This document shows positions 62,727-64,000 of a stretch of 64,000 nucleotides of DNA, one piece after another. The translations under genes were made by a program, and so were the position numbers. Within the stretch, counting starts at the first letter, position 1, and every line of letters starts with the position of its first letter. Origin of the DNA: Pedobacter glucosidilyticus DSM 23534. Lineage in GTDB: Bacteria > Bacteroidota > Bacteroidia > Sphingobacteriales > Sphingobacteriaceae. The stretch lies in NCBI RefSeq assembly GCF_000425145.1, contig NZ_AULF01000003.1, positions 186,001 through 250,000 on the forward strand, given 5' to 3'. The notes beneath the pieces were generated by a model. That model had not been told where the DNA came from, did no database searches, and worked only from the letters and a program-made list of their open reading frames with translations.

Positions 62727-62734
62727 CAAAATTA
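62727..62734 (-). promoter_or_regulatory. -7 promoter box of purF
   Basis: TAATTTTG on the minus strand, an exact TAnnTTTG match 21 bases before the purF ATG, giving a leader of about 18 bases. Confidence 0.62.
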
Positions 62735-62868
62735 TGAATTCTTACTAAATGCGGAAATTAAAAAAGATTAAAAAAGTCATGCTAGTAACATTAAAATGCG
62801 CTACTCTTTTTTTACACTTTTATTAAGATGGGCTTATCCAATGTAAAGGGCAAATTTGCTGTTATCAT

Positions 62869-62876
62869 TAGATTTA
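62869..62876 (+). promoter_or_regulatory. -7-like promoter box of the putative small RNA
   Basis: TAGATTTA on the plus strand matches TAnnTTTG at seven of the specified and free positions, missing only the final G. With usual spacing transcription would begin at about 62880, at the foot of the 15-bp stem. No clear -33 TTTG was found at the expected distance. Confidence 0.45.
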
Positions 62877-62879
62877 AAA

Positions 62880-62986
62880 TACAAAAGGAGCTTGTTTCCG
62901 GAAAGCGTATTACCTTATCTAGGCACCTTCTTGCGGTTGGTACTCATTTAAATGAAAGGTAAATTTAAAACAAGCTCCTTTTTTTA
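62880..62986 (+). ncRNA. Putative structured small RNA, possibly 6S-like
   Basis: A perfect 15-bp inverted repeat (AAAAGGAGCTTGTTT at 62883-62897, AAACAAGCTCCTTTT at 62968-62982) encloses 70 bases. An internal bubble (12 bases on the 5' side, 5 on the 3' side) is followed by an inner stem TTACCTT / AAGGTAA and by a palindromic hairpin TCATTTAAATGA stacked beside it. The 3' arm runs into seven T residues, and a -7-like box lies just upstream. Stem, bubble, stem and terminator together look like an independent RNA of about 105 bases in the purF-glgB gap. The closing-stem-with-bubble layout recalls 6S RNA; the family is not established. Confidence 0.55.
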
Positions 62987-64000
62987 TTAAATAGCTTTAA
63001 ATACAACAACTGCTAAAGGCGGTATATTAACTTTTATTGAATTTGATTTCCAATGGCTACCATGAGCTTCACTAATTGTAGGAGGATTTTTTAAACCACT
63101 ACCCCAATATTGTTCATCATCAGAATTAAAAATTTCATGCCAATTGCCTGGTCTTGTAACACCAAATCTGTACTGATTTCTTGGAACGGGAGTTAAATTT
63201 ACGGCTACAATTAAATCGTCTTTAGGATTATTACCTTTTCTAGCGTATACCAAAACGGAGTTCTCAGCATCATCATTTACAATCCACTCGAAACCTGTAC
63301 CTGTAAAAGAACGTTCATACATAGCAGGTTCTGTTTTGTAAAGTTTATTAAGTGCGGCAACTAATTTTTTGATGCCTTGGTGCGGAGCATATTCTAACAA
63401 ATGCCAATCTAAAGAATACTGCTGATTCCATTCTTTTGTTTGAGCAAACTCACCACCCATAAATAATAACTTGGTACCTGGATGTGTCCACATATAACCG
63501 TATAATGTTCTTAGATTAGCAAACTTTTGCCACTCATCTCCTGGCATTTTATGAATCAAAGAACCTTTACCATGTACAACTTCATCATGAGAAAGTGGTA
63601 ACATAAAGTTTTCGCTAAAAGCGTAAACGGTACTAAATGTTAAGTCTTGATGATGAAATTTGCGATGTGCTGGATCCTTTTTAAAATATTTAAGGGTATC
63701 ATTCATCCAACCCATCATCCATTTTTGTCCAAAGCCCAAACCTCCTGTAAAAGTAGGATGACTTACGCCACCAAAAGATGTTGACTCTTCTGCAATGGTT
63801 TGTACGTCAGGAAAATGAGCATAAACAGCCTCATTAAAATCTTTTAAAAAAGAGATAGCTTCTAGATTTTCTCTGCCACCATATTCATTAGGAATCCACT
63901 CGCCTTCTTTTCTAGAGTAATCTAAATATAGCATCGATGCTACAGCATCAACACGTAAACCGTCTGTATGGAAACGGTCTAGTAGAAACAAGGCATTTGA
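62987..64000 (-). CDS. glgB: 1,4-alpha-glucan branching enzyme, 5' partial
   Basis: A GH13 enzyme that makes alpha-1,6 branches in glycogen. The visible 337 residues cover the second half of the catalytic domain and the C-terminal all-beta domain; the rest lies past the window. Catalytic residues are the Asp of [20 protein letters not shown], the Glu of [14 protein letters not shown], and the His-Asp of [15 protein letters not shown]. The C-terminus ends [20 protein letters not shown] ... [12 protein letters not shown]. The frame continues upstream as [10 protein letters not shown] without a start, so the ORF's first methionine-like TTG is internal. Confidence 0.96.
   Translation of the reverse strand, partial: SNALFLLDRFHTDGLRVDAVASMLYLDYSRKEGEWIPNEYGGRENLEAISFLKDFNEAVYAHFPDVQTIAEESTSFGGVSHPTFTGGLGFGQKWMMGWMNDTLKYFKKDPAHRKFHHQDLTFSTVYAFSENFMLPLSHDEVVHGKGSLIHKMPGDEWQKFANLRTLYGYMWTHPGTKLLFMGGEFAQTKEWNQQYSLDWHLLEYAPHQGIKKLVAALNKLYKTEPAMYERSFTGTGFEWIVNDDAENSVLVYARKGNNPKDDLIVAVNLTPVPRNQYRFGVTRPGNWHEIFNSDDEQYWGSGLKNPPTISEAHGSHWKSNSIKVNIPPLAVVVFKAI

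Noticed and set aside
62883-62982. The purF-glgB hairpin as signal recognition particle RNA
   Set aside because: It has a CCGGAA segment but not the conserved GGUCAGGnCCGGAAGGAAGCAGCC-like apical loop arrangement, so it does not fit bacterial SRP RNA.
1-64000. tRNA, rRNA, prophage or integrated-element genes
   Set aside because: No tRNA cloverleaf, rRNA segment, integrase or phage structural gene was recognised on either strand.

Overview
The window is chromosomal DNA of a low-GC member of the Bacteroidota, most likely Sphingobacteriaceae (Pedobacter-like). The evidence is the gene families: a type IX secretion cargo protein with SprB-like repeats, PorQ, bacillithiol deacetylase BshB1, DUF4294 and DUF4783 proteins, a HU-CCDC81/SPOR protein and a six-S1-domain RpsA. 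The promoters agree: at least 14 genes are preceded by an exact TAnnTTTG box, the Bacteroidota sigma-A -7 element. No tRNA, rRNA, CRISPR, prophage or classical transposase was seen. Genes are tightly packed and no gap exceeds 300 bases. The first gene (namZ) and the last (glgB) run off the window.

Layout. 0-5.4 kb: namZ, fmt, a C-free GGTTAG repeat tract, a class IV aminotransferase, rluD and an outer-membrane protein. 5.4-11 kb: a PLP enzyme, lysine 6-aminotransferase, a glutaryl-CoA-dehydrogenase-like enzyme, bshB1, a glutathione-peroxidase-family gene and DUF4294. 11-18 kb: rel/spo, fur, purA, pabB, folC. 18-26 kb: a minus-strand envelope cluster running from a giant TPR protein through a beta-barrel, HU-SPOR, ExbB and ExbD to TonB. 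26-32 kb: pyrR-pyrB, the T9SS cargo, rpsA. 32-42 kb: M23 peptidase, cmk, porQ, arfB, a usp-lpxR-acyltransferase operon, lon. 42-48 kb: TPR, gpmI, DUF4783, nadC, plsY, M48 protease. 48-50.4 kb: aguA and aguB (agmatine to putrescine), split by a small four-helix-bundle gene unit. 50-64 kb: TlpA-like protein, APC permease, RsmB-like methyltransferase, PBP1-like lipoprotein, guaA, M20 peptidase, a lipoprotein, dCMP deaminase, LysE, purF, a putative small RNA and glgB.

How they work together. Nucleotide metabolism is heavily represented (purA, guaA, purF, pyrR, pyrB, cmk, dCMP deaminase), as are folate (pabB, folC, perhaps the class IV aminotransferase and fmt), NAD (nadC) and the envelope (TonB system, T9SS, LpxR, acyltransferase, plsY, namZ, M23).

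Most interesting. (1) A self-contained small-RNA-like unit at about 62880-62985 has a near-consensus promoter, a perfect 15-bp closing stem, an internal bubble, an inner stem and a T7 tract; it may be a 6S-like RNA. (2) A ~480-bp unit bounded by imperfect inverted repeats carries a nonsense-truncated S23/four-helix-bundle gene. It splits aguA from aguB, and its end is read as part of the AguA N-terminus. (3) Several housekeeping genes (rluD, the aminotransferase, gpmI, guaA, pabB) have the -7 box 3-6 bases before the start codon, which predicts leaderless or nearly leaderless mRNAs and corrects several starts. (4) There are two other short repeat families, one forming a 175-base stretch with no C on the plus strand, the other running into the folC start.
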